From OM182 bacterium MED-G28 (GTDB taxonomy: Bacteria > Pseudomonadota > Gammaproteobacteria > Pseudomonadales > Pseudohongiellaceae): DNA of 64,000 nt. The notes under the pieces are model-generated. The model was given only the letters and a program-made list of their open reading frames with translations, was not told the origin of the DNA and ran no database searches. The position numbers were made by a program, and so were the translations under genes. Positions 9,168 through 18,035 of this stretch are shown piece after piece (position 1 is the stretch's first letter; each line of letters starts with the position of its first letter). The stretch is from the NCBI GenBank assembly GCA_002457215.1, contig NTJZ01000015.1, positions 1-64,000 of the forward strand, read 5' to 3'.

Positions 9168-10121
9168 TCACTCCTTAGGAAGGGTGTTTGAGCCAATCAA
9201 ATACATAAGCTCCAGCAAAAGAGTCGCACCAGCTAGCGCAGTTATTTCAGCATGGTCGTAACTGGGAGCCACTTCCACTACATCAGCAGCAACAATATTA
9301 ATCCCACTCAATCCGCGAATAATTTTTAAGGCTTTGTCTGTGCTAATCCCCCCAACGACCGGCGTTCCAGTACCTGGAGCATAGGCTGGATCCAGACAAT
9401 CAATATCAAAAGTAAGATACACAGGCAGGCTTCCAACTCGCTGCTTGATCGCGTCGATGATATCAATGGTCGGTTGATCATTTAGTTCTGCGCCACTTAA
9501 TACCATGAATTCATGGTCGTCTGGATCGTACTCCGTGCGTATACCAAGTTGAATGGAATGTGCTGGGTCCACAAGCCCTTCCCTTGGTGCATGATAAAAC
9601 ATAGACCCATGGTCGTACTTCGCACCCACCGTATAAGTATCTGTATGTGCATCGAAATGGACTAAGGCTACTTTGCCATAATGCTGATGAACTGAACGCA
9701 GCAATGGCAAAGTAATGAAATGATCACCGCCAATGACAAGAGTTTTTGCACCCTCTTGGTAAAATTGACCTGTATGCCGAATAACCCCTTCAATCATTTC
9801 TTCCGATTCACCGGGCCCAAATTCCAAATCACCATAATCAATAGCATTAATACGCTTTCTCACATCAAAATTCCATGGCCAACGTTTCTCTTCCCAACGC
9901 AAATTCGCAGAAGCAATTCTTACTGCCTGCGGACCATGACGAGTTCCCGCGCGACCAGTCGTAGCGAGATCGTAGGGAATCCCTAAAATTGCCAGATCCG
10001 TTTTCTCCACTTGCCGCGAGAAAGGAATACCAAGAAAACTATAGGCGTTCGCAAACATCGACTCAGTGTCGAACGGATCACTATCCTTGGTGAAATATTT
10101 AGACGACTCGTCATCTGTCAT
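9168..10121 (-). CDS. speB: Agmatinase (ureohydrolase family)
   Basis: 317 residues. The binuclear Mn site of the arginase/agmatinase family is complete: His134 in GGDHFITL, Asp157/His159/Asp161 in HFDAHTDTY, and Asp239/Asp241 in TFDIDCLDPAYAPGTGTP. These align with the E. coli SpeB ligands. The reaction is agmatine to putrescine plus urea. It is the last gene of the minus-strand block Rieske-puuB2-amidotransferase-aminotransferase-speB, 85 bases below the aminotransferase. Guanidinobutyrase or another guanidino-hydrolase activity cannot be excluded, because family members share the motifs. Context (polyamine enzymes, APC permease, amidinohydrolase) favours an arginine/agmatine-derived substrate. 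Confidence 0.85.
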   Translation of the reverse strand: MTDDESSKYFTKDSDPFDTESMFANAYSFLGIPFSRQVEKTDLAILGIPYDLATTGRAGTRHGPQAVRIASANLRWEEKRWPWNFDVRKRINAIDYGDLEFGPGESEEMIEGVIRHTGQFYQEGAKTLVIGGDHFITLPLLRSVHQHYGKVALVHFDAHTDTYTVGAKYDHGSMFYHAPREGLVDPAHSIQLGIRTEYDPDDHEFMVLSGAELNDQPTIDIIDAIKQRVGSLPVYLTFDIDCLDPAYAPGTGTPVVGGISTDKALKIIRGLSGINIVAADVVEVAPSYDHAEITALAGATLLLELMYLIGSNTLPKE

Positions 10122-10206
10122 ATTTGTTCTCCTCTTGTGCTTATGCGACTTCAGCGAACTTTCAAAAGAAGGGAATAAGCAGCCTATGCGTTACTTAACT
10201 GCTTAC

Positions 10207-11637
10207 CTATGAGTTTAATGCTCTATTCGCGCTTGGCGTATTTTGCGAACTTGAAGCATCTTGCCAAATACCTTGCTCTCTCAAATCAGCTAGAGTTAGC
10301 TCTAGCCCTTTCTTCAGAATTGAAACCAGCTCGTCAACCTGCGCTTCAACTATTACTAGCGGCGGAGAAATGATACATAAATTAATAAATGGGCGAACCA
10401 ACAAACCAAGCCGCTGACAGTGCCTATCAACCAGTTCACCTACAGCATAATCTTTTTCTAGTCGGTCATTTTCATTTGATGATTGCACTGATGTTTCTAT
10501 AGCGGCCATTAATCCTACGCCTCTAACTTCCCCTACGAGCGGAATCTGTTCCAAAGTCTTCAGCTGCTGCTGAAAATATGTGGAGATTTCTTTAACATGA
10601 TCAAACACATTCTCTTTTTCAAAAATATCCCAACTTGCCAACGCTGCTGCACAAGCCACTGGATTGCCAGACCAAGTAAAGCCATTGGCATACAAAAATT
10701 CATTCTTGTCATCGCTTAATTCTTGAAGATATCTCTCTGAAACCGCATACCCTCCTAAAGGGATATGACCAGCCGTAATTCCTTTGGCAAAAATTATGAT
10801 GTCCGGGACTATACCCATTACTTCTTCAGAGACAAACCAATGACCTAAACGCCCAAAACCCGTAACAACTTCATCGGCGATATAAGTAATTCCATATTTT
10901 TTTACTGTTTCCCAGCAACGATAGTTATAGTTTTCTGGCGGCACTATCACTCCACCACTTGCAAGTATCGGCTCAGCAATAAAACACATAATGTTTTCAG
11001 CGCCCAACTCTTTGATTTTATCTTCCAATTCATCAATTAAGAAGTCACAGAATTCCTCTTCGCTCGCAAAATTTGGATGATGATAAAAACACGGCTCACT
11101 AATAAAGTGTATTTTATCAGTCAATACATCCATTGCTGATTTGTCTCTCTCTTTTCCTGTTATCGATGCTGATAAAAAGCTACTTCCGTGATACCCACTC
11201 TCGCGACTTAGAATGTGTTTACAATTCGGTTGATCTTTAATATTACTGGCAAGATGACATAACCGTAACGCAGCATCAACGGCCGTTGAACCGCAAGTCG
11301 TAAAGAATATGCGGTTTAAATCCCCGGGAGTTTTACTAGCGATGCGACCTGCTAACTCGACTTCCTTATCGTTGACAACATTGAAGGGCGAAGAATACGC
11401 AAGCTGGGTCATCTGCTGCGAAACAGCTTCTGCAATTTCACTACGTCCATAGCCTAGCTGCATGCACCACATACCTGCTGGGCCATCCAGCAAGCGGTTT
11501 CCATCAGCGTCATAAATATAAATACCCTCGCCACGAGTAATTACAGTTTTATTCTCATCAGCCCCTAATTCATTAAAATTGGCCCATGGATGCAGCAAAT
11601 ATTTATTGTATCCGTGGCGAAAGTACTCACTAGTCAT
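10207..11637 (-). CDS. Class III omega-aminotransferase
   Basis: 476 residues, PLP fold type I. PLP Asp255 in YIADEVVTGFGR, Schiff-base Lys285 in IFAKGITAGHIPLGG, Gly/Thr cup at TTCGSTAVDAAL (113-124). The N-terminal LLHPWANFNELG is of the type found in putrescine/omega-amino acid:pyruvate transaminases. It sits 30 bases after an amidotransferase gene and 85 bases before speB, so putrescine or gamma-aminobutyrate are reasonable amino donors (inference). It is clearly different from the SpuC at 25.1 kb and the enzyme at 3.7 kb; three class III enzymes in one locus suggests three amine substrates. Confidence 0.85.
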   Translation of the reverse strand: MTSEYFRHGYNKYLLHPWANFNELGADENKTVITRGEGIYIYDADGNRLLDGPAGMWCMQLGYGRSEIAEAVSQQMTQLAYSSPFNVVNDKEVELAGRIASKTPGDLNRIFFTTCGSTAVDAALRLCHLASNIKDQPNCKHILSRESGYHGSSFLSASITGKERDKSAMDVLTDKIHFISEPCFYHHPNFASEEEFCDFLIDELEDKIKELGAENIMCFIAEPILASGGVIVPPENYNYRCWETVKKYGITYIADEVVTGFGRLGHWFVSEEVMGIVPDIIIFAKGITAGHIPLGGYAVSERYLQELSDDKNEFLYANGFTWSGNPVACAAALASWDIFEKENVFDHVKEISTYFQQQLKTLEQIPLVGEVRGVGLMAAIETSVQSSNENDRLEKDYAVGELVDRHCQRLGLLVRPFINLCIISPPLVIVEAQVDELVSILKKGLELTLADLREQGIWQDASSSQNTPSANRALNS

Positions 11638-11667
11638 ACGAAGTGTCCTGTTAATTTTAAGCTAGTA

Positions 11668-12402
11668 TTAGGCGATAATTTCGTATGACCGGCTAACAAT
11701 TTTACTCACCCAGCGTTCGTACAAATTCTCTGCGACCCGATTTAGTCTGTTCACGCGCTGCTCTAAGTTTTTACTAATTTGTGAGAAACTTTGCTCACTC
11801 GGCGACACGTTCTGTAAATCGTCTTGCCATTCAGTAATCCAATGCTTAATGAGGGGTAATGTCATTTCGACATGACACTGCATGGCTAAAACATTATTGT
11901 TAAAAATATATGCTTGATTGTCACAGAATTCTGAAGAAAATAAGTGATGGGCGCCAGCAGGTAGCGAGAAGGTTTCGTTGTGCCAATGAAACATGATAAA
12001 CGGATCTCTACTATCTCCTAACCACTGAGCTGCTAAGCCACTGGTCTTGGCCTCTGCTACTAGACGGCAGTTATGCCAACCGACTTCATTCACCGGGTTT
12101 TGATTAACATCCTGACCGAGGGCTTTACTGATAAGTTGCCCACCCAAACAATGACCAAGTACTGGAATTCCTTTATCTAGCGCCTCTTTAATAAGACTAA
12201 TTTCTTCTTTAATCCAAGGCAGCTCATCATTAACGCTCATAATTCCACCCATGAACACCAAACCAACTACGCTTTCATCGCAACTAGGGACCATATCACC
12301 GGCATATGCCCGAACTATTTTGAAAGGGATTGACTTCCTAGCTAAGTAATCTGCGATATAGCCAGGAGAGTTATCGTCCATATGCATAAAAATCAAGACC
12401 AT
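11668..12402 (-). CDS. Class I glutamine amidotransferase-like protein
   Basis: 244 residues, GMP-synthase-type GATase1. Nucleophile Cys85 in LGHCLGGQL; catalytic His177/Glu179 in QCHVEM; MGGIMSVNDELPW near 51-63. It begins 3 bases after the puuB copy 2 stop, so it is translationally coupled to a gamma-glutamyl-amine oxidase. That supports a role in removing the gamma-glutamyl group after oxidation, as PuuD does in E. coli, although it is a different subfamily (inference). It resembles the amidotransferase at 505 only in the general fold and motifs. Confidence 0.8.
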   Translation of the reverse strand: MVLIFMHMDDNSPGYIADYLARKSIPFKIVRAYAGDMVPSCDESVVGLVFMGGIMSVNDELPWIKEEISLIKEALDKGIPVLGHCLGGQLISKALGQDVNQNPVNEVGWHNCRLVAEAKTSGLAAQWLGDSRDPFIMFHWHNETFSLPAGAHHLFSSEFCDNQAYIFNNNVLAMQCHVEMTLPLIKHWITEWQDDLQNVSPSEQSFSQISKNLEQRVNRLNRVAENLYERWVSKIVSRSYEIIA

Positions 12403-12405
12403 TAA

Positions 12406-13686
12406 CTACACCATATCAGCGAGCTTATAGAACATCATTCCCAAAGCCATTCCAGGACGGCGCAACAATTTTCCACCAGGCCATTTCCAATGATTAATGC
12501 TAGCCAAGTAATCGAATCTCTTCGTATTTCCAGTAACTGCTTCAGCTAAAGTCCTGCCCAGAACATGCGTCGGTGCAACCCCATGCCCAGAGTAACCTCC
12601 AACATAGAATACATTTCCCTTAAGTCGCCCCATTTGAGGCATACGTCTAAAACTAATCCCCATCTGCCCACTCCAAATATAATCAAGTCTAACTTGTTCC
12701 AGCGCGGGAAATACGTGATTCATTTTCTGGCGCATAATGTCCTCGACATTACGGGGTTCCAGACCAGAATAATTGGAGAGACCTCCAAAAAGCAGACGCT
12801 TATCAGCGGACAACCGGTAATAGTCAAGAGCGGTGCGTGTGTCACAGACCGCCACGTCACCTGGCAAACTTGCTGCGATTTGCTCGTCCGTTAATTGCTC
12901 TGTGGCGATAATGCAACTAGTAGCTGGAAGTATTCGATCATCGAGGTGCTTTACCAAACTTCCGAGATAAGCATTTCCACAAATAATCGCGTGCCCAGCA
13001 GTTATTGACCCGCTTGATGTATGAATAACGGGTGAATTCGCATAGGTGATCCTCTCGACAGGAGATTGCTCAAATATCTTGGCACCCATTTCTTCCGCGA
13101 CCTTCGCTTCACCAATACAAAGATTTAGCGGGTGGAGGTGGCCCCAATCCGGCTTGTAATATCCCCCTAGATAAATATCCGAATTAACATAGGCTTGTAG
13201 CGCACTCTTATCGAGCAAAACTAGTTTTTTATCATCTTTCGCCCATTCCTCATAGTCGCGAAGATGACGTGGTCTTAGCGCCACTTCTACATAACCCCAT
13301 TTTAGGTCGCACTCGATATTATATTTTCTAATTCGCTCAGAAACGATATCGACACACTCTGCGCCCATCGCGTAAATTTCATTCACGCCTGCATCTCCAA
13401 TGGTCCGCCGAAAAGCGGCAGGGTCATGCCCAAGTCCGCCGATTAGCTGTCCACCGTTACGACCACTAGCTCCCCAGCTAATTCGATTCGCTTCCACTAG
13501 CGCCACTGAACAACCCTTTTCACATAGCTCAACCGCTGTGGAAACCCCACTAAAGCCTCCACCAACTATGACCACATCTACCGAGTGATCGCCTTTCAAC
13601 ATAGGATAGCTTGTTTCAAAGTTTGATGAAGCAGCGTAATAGGACTTCGTGTGCTCGCTATTGTCTTGGGTTTTTTTCAATAACAC
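12406..13686 (-). CDS. puuB: PuuB-like FAD-dependent amine oxidase (copy 2)
   Basis: 426 residues. FAD motif VDVVIVGGGFSGVST (36-50), family motif WGASGRNGGQLIGG (71-84), C-terminal YVGGYSGHGVAPTH. Same DAO subfamily as the copies at 6022 and 32112. It sits 4 bases below a Rieske oxygenase and 3 bases above an amidotransferase, in the order Rieske, puuB, amidotransferase, aminotransferase, speB. That arrangement joins an oxygenase to the gamma-glutamylation route and suggests that the Rieske product or its gamma-glutamyl adduct is the substrate (inference). Confidence 0.8.
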   Translation of the reverse strand: MLLKKTQDNSEHTKSYYAASSNFETSYPMLKGDHSVDVVIVGGGFSGVSTAVELCEKGCSVALVEANRISWGASGRNGGQLIGGLGHDPAAFRRTIGDAGVNEIYAMGAECVDIVSERIRKYNIECDLKWGYVEVALRPRHLRDYEEWAKDDKKLVLLDKSALQAYVNSDIYLGGYYKPDWGHLHPLNLCIGEAKVAEEMGAKIFEQSPVERITYANSPVIHTSSGSITAGHAIICGNAYLGSLVKHLDDRILPATSCIIATEQLTDEQIAASLPGDVAVCDTRTALDYYRLSADKRLLFGGLSNYSGLEPRNVEDIMRQKMNHVFPALEQVRLDYIWSGQMGISFRRMPQMGRLKGNVFYVGGYSGHGVAPTHVLGRTLAEAVTGNTKRFDYLASINHWKWPGGKLLRRPGMALGMMFYKLADMV

Positions 13687-13690
13687 AGAT

Positions 13691-14956
13691 TTAATCCTTG
13701 TCAGAAACTGGCCCCAAAGCTTTTAGGTACCAATCCACAAACATCATTGAAAGTTCTTCAAACTCAGGATGAAAGGGACCTGGCTCAAAAAAGTGTGAGT
13801 TGACTCCCTCACTATTTCGAGTAATGATAAATTCATCTTCCTGCGTAGTCTGATCCCACAGCCAACTAACCCGCTTTTTGCTATAATCAACACCCTCCTC
13901 TGCATCACCCCTTACGAACCACACTAATTGCATATCGGTTTGGGTGAGACTACGAGGAATAAAGCGATAAAGCACACAATGGTCGGGATAATTAAGCATA
14001 AACGTTAATGGACCTAAGTGAAAATCTGAAGCTCCCCCGTCATAACCTTTAAATCCACCCATTAATGGAGCGACAGGTTTTCCATCTTCACTTCCTGTTA
14101 CATAGCCGTCATAGAGCGCATAACGACTATGGCATACGCAGCCACCGAATTGCTTAGCCAAGCTATAGTATTCAACTATTTCATCGGTGATTCCTTCAAC
14201 TGCTGTTGCTTCTTCAGCCCTTGCCATCATCGCATCGTTTAATGGCTGCGCTTGGCAAGCTAATGCTTTCAAGCTGTGCGACTTGGCATAGGCTCTGTGC
14301 GATGTGGCACAGTGATAACATTCAAGATAATTTTCGAGGCACAATTTCCAATTAGCATCGACTTTATACAGCGTACTCTCAGCTATTTTGGCATTGGCTA
14401 AATCGTATCCCTGAATTGGCTTACTTAACTTTTCAAGCTCTGAACTCCAGTCCGGCGCTTCTATGTCACAATTGATAAAAATTAAGCCCTCAAAAACTTT
14501 ATAGTTAACTGGCTTTAACCCAAAATCTGCATCATTAAACCCCTCTAGCAAATTCATATCACGAGCAACTTTAAGACTGCCATCATCGTTATATACCCAA
14601 CCATGATAGGGACAAACGAAACTAGTACGATTACCTCTCAGGTCCTCACACACCCGCGCACCGCGATGCCGACAAATATTGTGCATAGCATGCACTTCAC
14701 CAGACGCATCTCGGTTAATAATTATAGAATCCTCACCTAAGTCAAATAAGAAATAGTCTCCAGGGTTTGGGATTTGACTGATATGACCAGCATAAAGCCA
14801 ACTCTTATAAATGATTCTCTCCAGCTCCCTTTGATAGGTGAGATGAGAACGATAAAAATAAGAATCTAATGCGAAACCTGAACGCTCTTGCTGGGCCGAA
14901 ATCCTCTCTCCGAGTACCCGGTATGAGTCATCAACATTGGTGGCGATAAATTTCAT
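13691..14956 (-). CDS. Rieske ring-hydroxylating-type oxygenase, alpha subunit (quaternary-amine type)
   Basis: 421 residues. Rieske [2Fe-2S] ligands Cys95-x-His97 (ICRHRGARVCEDL) and Cys115-x-x-His118 (CPYHGW). The mononuclear iron site has Asn209, Glu212, His215 and His220 in ENYLECYHCATSH; a C-terminal Asp in WDQTTQEDEF may be the carboxylate. Length and motif spacing fit the choline monooxygenase/GbcA-type alpha subunits, which oxidise N-methyl groups of quaternary amines to release formaldehyde. No reductase partner is encoded in the window. It is the first gene of the block continuing into puuB copy 2, preceded by a 385-base gap containing palindromes. Confidence 0.85.
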   Translation of the reverse strand: MKFIATNVDDSYRVLGERISAQQERSGFALDSYFYRSHLTYQRELERIIYKSWLYAGHISQIPNPGDYFLFDLGEDSIIINRDASGEVHAMHNICRHRGARVCEDLRGNRTSFVCPYHGWVYNDDGSLKVARDMNLLEGFNDADFGLKPVNYKVFEGLIFINCDIEAPDWSSELEKLSKPIQGYDLANAKIAESTLYKVDANWKLCLENYLECYHCATSHRAYAKSHSLKALACQAQPLNDAMMARAEEATAVEGITDEIVEYYSLAKQFGGCVCHSRYALYDGYVTGSEDGKPVAPLMGGFKGYDGGASDFHLGPLTFMLNYPDHCVLYRFIPRSLTQTDMQLVWFVRGDAEEGVDYSKKRVSWLWDQTTQEDEFIITRNSEGVNSHFFEPGPFHPEFEELSMMFVDWYLKALGPVSDKD

Positions 14957-15341
14957 GGTGTTCTGCTTCCAAAATCAATGGTTTAGGGGTGAAACTGCTT
15001 ATTAAATGATCATATAATCTATTAAATAGATATTCAATATATGTGCGCTATTAGAAAATCCGCGATAATTTCAAAAAAATAGAAACACTAAAAAGCTTGG
15101 GACTCAGCAAATGCCCCTTAGATTAGGGGGCCCAACCAAATCCACTTTTTAAAGTTAGGGTAATTTTTCATTCCGGAAACGGTACTACTAAAAACATCGA
15201 AACTGAAATCTCTCTATGTGTTGTAGCAAATATATAAAAAAGAGGGGGGGGTTAAAGAGTAATTAAAACTTGAGACAAGGCCTGTGTAAATTGCTCAAAT
15301 GACGAAGTTCCGTAATAGAAAAATCTTATAATTAGAAAGTA
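14957..15341. promoter_or_regulatory. 385-base non-coding region upstream of the Rieske gene
   Basis: No gene is seen. It contains the palindrome ATCTATTAAATAGAT (15017-15031) and, 3 bases away, ATGATCAT (15006-15013), which matches the core of the palindrome upstream of the TetR/BetI gene at 21.4 kb. A small hairpin with CCCCT/AGGGG arms lies near 15114-15129, and a run of eight G at 15244-15251. The palindromes lie 50-75 bases upstream of the Rieske start and are plausible operator sites. The hairpin is short and has no T tract, so I do not call it a terminator. Confidence 0.45.
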
Positions 15342-16721
15342 TTAAACCGAGCGCAAATACCACTCGTAATCGATATTCGAAACTCGCTTCGAGAACTCCT
15401 CCCATTCGCTGCGTCTTATTTCGAAGAATAAGTCGCAAAATTCCTTGCCCAAGTAATCTTTTAAAATGGTATCCGTTTGAAACTTGTCCAATGCAATAGG
15501 CCATTGTCGTGGCAGTGTGATGATCTCTTCTTCAATCTCTTGATATTCAGCCACCATCGTATCTGGCACGCATTTGTTGGTAATACCATAGTGAATACCA
15601 GCAGCTATAGAAGCCATAACTAAGTATGGGTTCGCATCCGCACCAGCGACTCGATGCTCTATACGACGATCATTGTCTTCTGATACAGGCACTCGCAACG
15701 CAACATCACGATGGTTATAGCCCCAGTTTGGTGTCAGTGGTGCATAGTTACCAGGCACTAGCCTACGGTATGAGTTCGCATTAGGCGCAAATATAGCCAT
15801 AGCACTATCCATTGTTTCAGCCAATCCTCCAACAGCATATTTAGCTTGATCACTGAGTGCTGGCACAGCTTCACTATCAGTTGAGAAAACGTTTTTACCG
15901 TCAGCGTCATACAGGCTGAAGTGGATATGCAGACCGCAACCCGCTATATCATCAAAAGGTTTGGCCATAAAACTAGCTGATGAGCCATGGTTCCGTGCAA
16001 CTCCCTTAATGATACGCTTAAAAAGTACTGCGTGATCACATGCTATTACAGGGTCAGCAACATGATGCAGATTCAATTCGAACTGTCCCGGAGAGAATTC
16101 CGAATGAACAGTAGTCATTGGAATATTCTGCTCAACACAGGTGACCCTCACATCCTCCAAAAAATTTTCGTTATCCCAAAGCTCTTCCGGCATCGCATAT
16201 TGAATTCCAGATTGTGGTTGGTTAGTGCCCGGCACGTTACTTAGTTTTAGTTTTGGAAGAGCATCATCACCCTCTTCAATTAAATAGAACTCCATCTCAG
16301 TCGCAACAACGGCGGTGTAGCCCAAATCATAGAGCGGTTGGAGTGCATTTTTTAAGACTGTGCGAGGATCGAAAAACGCAGGAGTGCGATCTAATTCCGT
16401 AAAACTAGCCAGTACTTGTATGGTATCGGATTTCAACCAACCTATTGATGAAAGCGTATCAGCGACAGGGAAGAGCAATTGATCCGCATCTCCACGAAAT
16501 ATTTCCAAGTCCAATTCATCTGCAAAATCACCTCGGCAGTTACAGAAGCTAAGTGAAGCAGGACTTTTCACTCCTTTTGTAAAAAAAGTCTCAAATTCTG
16601 CAGGCGGTATCCGCTTGCCACGCAATATGCCATTGACATCAGGAATCAGTATTTCCATCATCGTGGCATCGGGATTTTTATCCAGAAATGCGTTGAGCTC
16701 TTCTAGCTTGGCAAATGTCAT
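15342..16721 (-). CDS. puuA: Glutamine synthetase-family gamma-glutamyl-amine ligase (PuuA-like)
   Basis: 459 residues, GS catalytic fold. N-terminal beta-grasp contains DVNGILRGKRIPP (28-40), typical of PuuA-like ligases; metal/ATP regions include GCGLHIHFSLYD, ANSYRRLVPGNYAP and RIEHRVAGADANPY. PuuA ligates glutamate to putrescine with ATP, starting the gamma-glutamyl pathway. The window also has three PuuB-like oxidases, an aldehyde dehydrogenase and two amidotransferases to complete such a route. The gene stands between module A and the Rieske gene on the same strand, with its own upstream gap holding a TGAAT-N4-ATTCA site. Gamma-glutamyl-methylamide or isopropylamide ligases are close relatives, so the amine substrate is open. 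Confidence 0.82.
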   Translation of the reverse strand: MTFAKLEELNAFLDKNPDATMMEILIPDVNGILRGKRIPPAEFETFFTKGVKSPASLSFCNCRGDFADELDLEIFRGDADQLLFPVADTLSSIGWLKSDTIQVLASFTELDRTPAFFDPRTVLKNALQPLYDLGYTAVVATEMEFYLIEEGDDALPKLKLSNVPGTNQPQSGIQYAMPEELWDNENFLEDVRVTCVEQNIPMTTVHSEFSPGQFELNLHHVADPVIACDHAVLFKRIIKGVARNHGSSASFMAKPFDDIAGCGLHIHFSLYDADGKNVFSTDSEAVPALSDQAKYAVGGLAETMDSAMAIFAPNANSYRRLVPGNYAPLTPNWGYNHRDVALRVPVSEDNDRRIEHRVAGADANPYLVMASIAAGIHYGITNKCVPDTMVAEYQEIEEEIITLPRQWPIALDKFQTDTILKDYLGKEFCDLFFEIRRSEWEEFSKRVSNIDYEWYLRSV

Positions 16722-16753
16722 GACATGCTACCTTTTCGTTTTACCTGCCCTAG

Positions 16754-16767
16754 TGAATAGTCATTCA
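16754..16767. promoter_or_regulatory. Candidate TetR/BetI operator upstream of puuA
   Basis: TGAATAGTCATTCA, an inverted repeat with 5-base arms, 33-46 bases upstream of the puuA start. It differs from the core of the perfect palindrome at 21398-21415 (TGAATGATCATTCA) at only two central positions. The shared half-sites suggest that the regulator at 21512 also controls puuA (inference). Confidence 0.5.
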
Positions 16768-16853
16768 ACATATACCTAACGTTTACTTCCTTTGCTGTCA
16801 GTTGTAGCTCGGCAGATTCGAGTCAATTAATTTTAGCGAATCGCAACTAATCT

Positions 16854-18035
16854 TTAGAAGTCTGGTGCTGGCGTTTGCCTACGTTTAGGTGACGAAAATA
16901 CTGGCGAATCAATCACGCGACACTTTGCTAAGAGACGGGTCCATTTAAGCTCTGTCTGATAGTAAATCTCGGCAGTCAAGTTTTCTCCACTATTTGCGTA
17001 TTTAGATTCAATTTGGGCGAAAGCTATGTTCGATTTCGCAGTTGGACACCATGCGGCAGAAGTCACTGTCCCAATTTCCTTATTTCCCTTAAGAATAAAT
17101 GAATGCTCTGCTGGTTTATTTCCCTCAACATCTAAGAAAACAAAGGCATAACGCGAACCTTCACGTTTTTCTTTTAGTAAGGCTTGTCTCCCATTGAAAA
17201 CCCCCTTGTCAAAATCAACCAACCAACCCAATCCCAATTCAAAAGGAGAACGAGACCTGCCAACCCGGACCGTCTCTTCAGCTGGCACGAAATCCACTCC
17301 TGCTTGCAAAAAACCCGCTTCGATCCTCACCATTTCTAAAGCATTACCGCCTATTGCGCGAATGCCGAGATTACTACCGGCGTCAAAGAGTCGATCCCAG
17401 AGCGTTATGGCTTTTGGGGGCTCAACCCATAATTCATATCCTAAATCGCCAGTAAACCCTGTACGGCTAATCATCACCTCAGCGTCTTCGAATGGAAAAT
17501 GACTCATACCAAAGGGTTTAAGTTTTTCTATTCCTTTAAATCCCATTGCTTTTAAAACAGCACAAGAAGTAGGACCTTGAACAGCTAAAGCACCAAAATC
17601 TGCCGTTTCATCTATTATTTCAACATCGAAGCCCATTGCAGACCACTGTAACCAATCCATCACTCGCGTATAACTGCAAAGCCGATAATTATTCTCACCA
17701 AAATTAAATAGAGTGCCGTCATCCATTACTTGACCAGCATCATTACACCATATTGTATAACCAACTCTATCGGGATTTATTTTACGCACATCTCGTGTCA
17801 TTACTTTGTTTAAATAAAGCTCTGCGTCTGCTCCGGTAATACGATACTTTGTCATCGGAGATAGATCAAAGACACCGGTGCTGTTTCGGACAGCAAAATA
17901 CTCCTGTTCAACTTCCGTATAAGCTGCCGGCGTGGTGTAGCCTTTCCATTCATCCCATTGATTTAATTCACAAGCTTTTGCCACTCTTGAGTGAAAAGGT
18001 GTTTGCAGCATCATGGTTTCGTCATGAGATCTCAT
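16854..18035 (-). CDS. GcvT-like folate-binding aminomethyltransferase (module A)
   Basis: 393 residues, stand-alone GcvT/T-protein fold. The folate-site Asp pair is at 105-106 in GQVMDDGT; the family motif RTGFTGDLGYELW is at 191-203. The C-terminal barrel ends in the tail SPKRRQTPAPDF, also recognisable in the other three GcvT copies here. Such domains move a methyl-derived C1 unit onto THF, as in dimethylglycine oxidase and sarcosine oxidase alpha. Its ATG overlaps the stop of the upstream flavoprotein (ATGA), and AAGGAG lies inside that gene's last codons, fixing the start. No glycine-cleavage P, H or L genes are near, so a role in N-demethylation with the paired flavoproteins is inferred. 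Confidence 0.82.
   Translation of the reverse strand: MRSHDETMMLQTPFHSRVAKACELNQWDEWKGYTTPAAYTEVEQEYFAVRNSTGVFDLSPMTKYRITGADAELYLNKVMTRDVRKINPDRVGYTIWCNDAGQVMDDGTLFNFGENNYRLCSYTRVMDWLQWSAMGFDVEIIDETADFGALAVQGPTSCAVLKAMGFKGIEKLKPFGMSHFPFEDAEVMISRTGFTGDLGYELWVEPPKAITLWDRLFDAGSNLGIRAIGGNALEMVRIEAGFLQAGVDFVPAEETVRVGRSRSPFELGLGWLVDFDKGVFNGRQALLKEKREGSRYAFVFLDVEGNKPAEHSFILKGNKEIGTVTSAAWCPTAKSNIAFAQIESKYANSGENLTAEIYYQTELKWTRLLAKCRVIDSPVFSSPKRRQTPAPDF

Noticed and set aside
15114..15129. CCCCT/AGGGG hairpin as terminator of puuA
   Set aside because: Only a five-base stem, more than 200 bases after the stop and without a T tract.
15244..15251. Run of eight G as a possible phase-variation tract
   Set aside because: It lies nearly 300 bases above the Rieske start, outside the likely promoter spacing and any gene; probably chance.
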